Of a DNA stretch of 64,000 nucleotides, positions 60,756-64,000 are shown piece by piece. This DNA comes from Albula goreensis (taxonomy: Eukaryota > Chordata > Actinopteri > Albuliformes > Albulidae). A model generated the notes under the pieces. The model saw nothing but the letters and a program-made list of their open reading frames with translations, searched no databases and was not told where the DNA came from. Numbering within the stretch: the stretch's first letter is position 1; each line of letters opens with the position of its first letter. The stretch spans positions 19,801,987-19,865,986 of the forward strand of contig CM040749.1 of NCBI GenBank assembly GCA_022829145.1, given 5' to 3'. The position numbers were made by a program, and so were the translations under genes.

Positions 60756-60900
60756 AATTTGGGAGCGTATCTACGTTCCCAAGGCCCAAAGTTTCAATGG
60801 TCCTATGTTCCCAGGGCCCTATACTCCCTCAACAAATGTTTTATTTTGAACTGAGATCGGCCCTAAATTTAATCCTATGTTCCCTCAACATAACCTGCAG
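60756..60900. repeat. Degenerate tandem repeat of a TGTTCCC unit
   Basis: Related phrases recur at uneven spacing: CTACGTTCCCAAGGCCCAAA, CCTATGTTCCCAGGGCCCTA, then ATACTCCCTCAAC and later CCTATGTTCCCTCAACA. I recall similar phrases forming a dispersed or tandem repeat in fish. Here only three diverged copies are visible. Confidence 0.4.
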
Positions 60901-62179
60901 AATAATTTCCATACCATGGTAAATTAACAAGAATGCATGATTTGACTGTAGGCCTACATGTTTCATAAATAATATCTGCAATGGTGTTTATGGACAATTT
61001 GCTTCCAAAGAAACTCTCTTAGTCAAACATACTTGTGTCATACATTACGCTGCACCCTGAACAAAGTTCCCCCAAAAAATATTCAATATCCAATAAGAAT
61101 CCTGAAAAAGATACTTTTCATGTACTTTTGTTTTTATAGTTTATACATATTCATATGGTGGACTTGAACATGGAAATTGTTAATGACTTACATTACTTTT
61201 CAATTGCTTATTTACATAAAACTAAATTACTGAACCAGGTTACATATCTTGATTTCCGCATTAAACATACATTGTTAAATGATGTGTAATCACATAGAGA
61301 GAACATTCCTCAAACATTTCAGCAATAGTGTGCCATGTCTGCAAACTGGGTGGCACTGGAGACATGAACAAAGAAAATTAAACATTTGTGTTTAATTAGT
61401 GCAAAGCTCTTTGACAGTTTAATTGCTTCCAATTTTGCCTCTTATTGTTCACAGGCCACATCAAAGACACATAAATAGAATATTTTCCTTTTCTTCCTCT
61501 CACTTTAAAAAAACACACAATCTCAGGATTCACTTATCAGTACAGTCATTTGTTTTCTCTCCCTGCCTGCCACTGCATACACTTGTGTACACACATACAC
61601 ATACACCCTTTGAATACATTTAGAGGTTTGTTTCAATCTTGGATGTGACATCACTGAAAGGTGAAAGGAACATTTGTTTGTGAGTGTGAGAGTGAAGAAT
61701 TTTTGAAGATCAGAGTATGAACTAGATCGTTCCAGAGATTCAACATACTGTTATTCTAGTCATGAATTACAGCAACAATATTATGCAACACATACTTAAA
61801 TTACTTTTATTTAGTTTGTTGCAATGAACACATACCAATAGTGCAAGATAAGCCATGTAAAGGCTGTATGGAATGAAGATCCAATTACATCATTAAATTA
61901 AGATTCTCCAGCCTGTTGATACATACACAATGTCATATGTTTAAAAGAGAAGATATTAGAAACAATGATTTTGTAGCAAACTTAACTTTCATGTTGGAAG
62001 TGTGTGCTCCCTTCTTATATGTCTTCTTATATCAGTAATCACTGATATCTCTCTTTCATTTTACAGTATTATATCAACAAACACAGAGAATTAACAGCCA
62101 TATTTTGTAATTGTCTGTAATAACCAGGCCTTTAATCTTTACCAAATGTCGAATCTCCTCAATATATGCTTTGTGTAAT
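60901..62179. other. Non-coding, no feature recognised
   Basis: Very AT-rich with no repeat termini or exon seen. Confidence 0.45.
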
Positions 62180-62430
62180 CCCTATAAAGAAGAAAAATAC
62201 AAAACATCAACTTCCTCTCTTGCTGTGTCTCTAATTCCAGAGGCCTGTTTTCTTTGATGTCCGCAGAGTGATGCCCACATGTCCAGCCTTCCTCTGCCAG
62301 GAAACTTCAGCTTTGTCCCCAAGGAGCCCCACTGACTTGTGGGAAAAAGGCCTTCTTTTTGAAGCAATAAAAAGAGATTCGAAATTTAATTTGCCTTTCA
62401 TCTATTCTCCTTCTTGTCTGTGATTCATCC
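62180..62430. promoter_or_regulatory. Candidate conserved non-coding element
   Basis: Includes CTGATTCATCC-type and forkhead-like cores, with the most striking run GATTCGAAATTTAATTTGCC followed by TTTCATCTATTC. The left part (TGTCCGCAGAGTGATGCCCA) is GC-richer. No convincing coding frame. Confidence 0.25.
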
Positions 62431-63288
62431 AGACCTTGGCAATGTTATCAACCTTTTAAAAGTTAAAAGAAAGATTATACAGCTTTTAAAATAAACAGCC
62501 CCAAAAAGAAGATGGAGCAGCATGCAGGACAATGTACTCCAGGTTCATTTTGGGAGATGGATGGGTGAGACTGTGAACCTAAGTCTTGTCATGTCCTTGA
62601 CAATTATAGGCATGATTGCTCCAGGTTCCTCTGTCTTCTTGTGACTAGTTTCACCACACAGCTGGTTTTTGGGTGCAGTCACACCATGGTGAGTGCTGAG
62701 AGATGATGTTGCTTCATCTTTTTGTTTTACTTTTTCTGGGATACCCATTGTTAGACATCCATACCCAAAAGTTCAGCTGCTGTGGTGATTGCTGCTCTCT
62801 TTGAGGTCAATACTGAATGAAACATCAGATTGCATCCGTTTCATGGGCAGTTTGCATTGCACTGCCTACAAATTGCTGATGGTACATTATCAGTGTGCTG
62901 CAAGACCTTAATGTTTTTATGCATTTGAAATATGCATTTGAGAGCCTTCTTAATTACACTAACTATAAAAACTAAATTGTACTAACTACACTAAATAATG
63001 AGTAATGAATAAATAATAAGGATTTTGCATCTCATGTCACTGGCTCGTTCAAACTAATTTTGTTCTATGTGCTCAGTGCATTTCAATGAGTTTGTTGTGG
63101 TAAGGAATTTTTCAAGGCAGTTTTCTCTTGCCTATTTTGTGATGTCCAAATGCATTTTAATAAACCCAGAGTTTGCAATAATTCTAGAATTTCACTGCAA
63201 AGGATACAAATTAGGATACAAATTTTTTAAATCAATTTTTAAAAATAATAAAAACACATGGAATCCTGCATGGCACAGTTGTCAAAGG
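62431..63288. other. Non-coding, no feature recognised
   Basis: AT-rich. The 67-codon minus frame 62545-62748 has no domain. Confidence 0.4.
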
Positions 63289-63516
63289 TTAAAATACAGG
63301 CCGCGGCCTGTAATCGCTGTCGTTCCCCCAGCAACTTACCAGGTGCCCATAGCACAGCCTGCGAGCAATAGCGACAGACTCCTCTTCAGTTGGTGGTAGT
63401 ACTATGTGGGCTGCATTAAAGAGCTTACACAGGTCTGTTGCAGCACTCCTTACACAGTATACTGGGGACACAGCAGTAACCTGAGTAAATACAGTATACA
63501 GCATAGGAGGACCCAA
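63289..63516 (-). pseudogene. Possible PIF/Harbinger (HARBI1-like) transposase fragment
   Basis: The minus frame gives 75 residues, with CVRSAATDLCKLFNAAHI, then VLPPTEEESVAIARR, then CWGNDSDYRPRP. In HARBI1-like DDE nucleases a segment of the form LP-T-EEE-x-x-IA-R-F is followed shortly by a G-x-I-D-G-x-H-I-x-I-R-x-P block. The order and spacing here fit, but the catalytic Asp block is not clearly present (GNDSDYRPRP). A good splice donor, CTG|GTAAGT, lies at 63340/63339 on the minus strand and an acceptor CAG at 63481-63483; together they would define an in-phase 47-codon exon (63480-63340). It is either a decayed transposon or, less likely, an exon of an unrecognised gene. Confidence 0.33.
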
Positions 63517-63639
63517 CTATTTGGTTTTTGAAAATGGCTTTGTATGCTATTGTACTAAATTATTTTACATATTTTAAATGTATTGCATGAATTGACAGAG
63601 TAAAATGAATGAACATTTACCCATACCTTTTTTGTATGC

Positions 63640-63970
63640 TCTTACCATAACAGTTCAGGTTTGCTGAGCCACCACCTAGTTTGCATGGGATTAATCCTTT
63701 CAGCTCCAAATCCAGCTAAATACAAAGCCTGGCAGAGCTCCCAGCTCTCTGGGACAGAGTGGGGAGTGAAATAAAGAGTGTAATAAAGGGGTGACAACAG
63801 CTGAGAGGCTGCAGAGCATCTCCTGTGCTCCCCCTCAGCCTGTTACCCGACACAGCTCATAATCTCGCTAACCGAACCTGCACAGGCAGCACTGCGCATG
63901 GAAAACAGATTACTTTCACTGGAAAACAGCTCTGTCGTGGCACAGCTACACTCTGGAGAATGTACAGTTC
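63640..63970. promoter_or_regulatory. Candidate enhancer at window end
   Basis: TTTGCAT (63680-63686, POU half-octamer) is followed one base later by the palindrome GGATTAATCC (63688-63697), two inverted K50-homeodomain (OTX/PITX/Bicoid-type) sites. Further right are GGTGACAACAGCTGAGAGGC (E-box CAGCTG) and AGCTCATAATCTCGCTAACC. The block is GC-richer, has no long frame, and runs toward the window edge, so its right limit is unknown. Confidence 0.4.
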
Positions 63971-64000
63971 TCTAAATCCACAAACCTGCTCATCTGGATT

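Noticed and set aside
1-64000. CRISPR array, operon, phage or plasmid features
   Set aside because: No direct repeats with regular spacers, no tightly packed frames and no ribosome-binding sites. The sequence is vertebrate-like throughout.

Overview
This window reads as AT-rich nuclear DNA from a ray-finned fish. Supporting signs are long (CA)n/(GT)n arrays, a relic L2/Maui-type LINE with a 7-bp tandem 3' tail, pogo/Tigger-like MITEs, a tRNA-derived SINE, and a pyrimidine-rich block that resembles fish LTR-retrotransposon termini. There are no operons, Shine-Dalgarno sites, CRISPR arrays or rRNA genes. Open frames are short and sit mostly in AT-rich or CA-repeat sequence, so very little of the window can be coding. 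The species cannot be fixed from sequence alone.

Region 1 (1 to about 9710) appears to hold the 3' end of one plus-strand gene. Presumed intron runs to 4935. A pyrimidine tract and TAG acceptor lead into a short terminal coding exon at 4936, followed by about 4.7 kb of T-rich 3'UTR-like sequence. That ends at an AATAAA (9684-9689) followed by GT-rich sequence. The gene is not identified, and the reading frame of the exon is itself uncertain.

Region 2 (about 9.7 to 63 kb) looks like a gene desert. It has GC-richer blocks with the look of conserved non-coding elements near 11.5, 13.6, 23.4, 36.9, 39.9, 40.6, 42.1, 48.0, 53.7, 58.6, 59.2 and 62.3 kb. Two of the blocks proposed (39.9 kb and the one at the window end) pair a POU-octamer-like TTTGCAT with homeodomain sites. 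This layout is typical of long-range enhancers around a developmental gene, but conservation could not be tested here.

Mobile DNA lies between these blocks. The list is: a 312-bp Tigger-like MITE (17350), a Tc1/mariner-like end (21870), a tRNA-like SINE (24.9 kb), an internally deleted LINE (25.5-26.5 kb, minus), an LTR-like block (30.3-30.8 kb), a 342-bp pogo/Tigger MITE (32021), a 607-bp inverted-repeat element carrying a pre-miRNA-like hairpin (37923-38529), and a 586-bp element with 65-bp terminal inverted repeats (51839-52424).

Region 3 (63.2-64 kb) has a minus-strand fragment resembling a PIF/Harbinger (HARBI1-like) transposase with a good splice donor. After it comes a promising candidate enhancer containing TTTGCAT followed by the palindrome GGATTAATCC. 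The most interesting items are the 51.8-52.4 kb element, the foldback at 38.4 kb, and the candidate enhancers at 39.9 and 63.7 kb.
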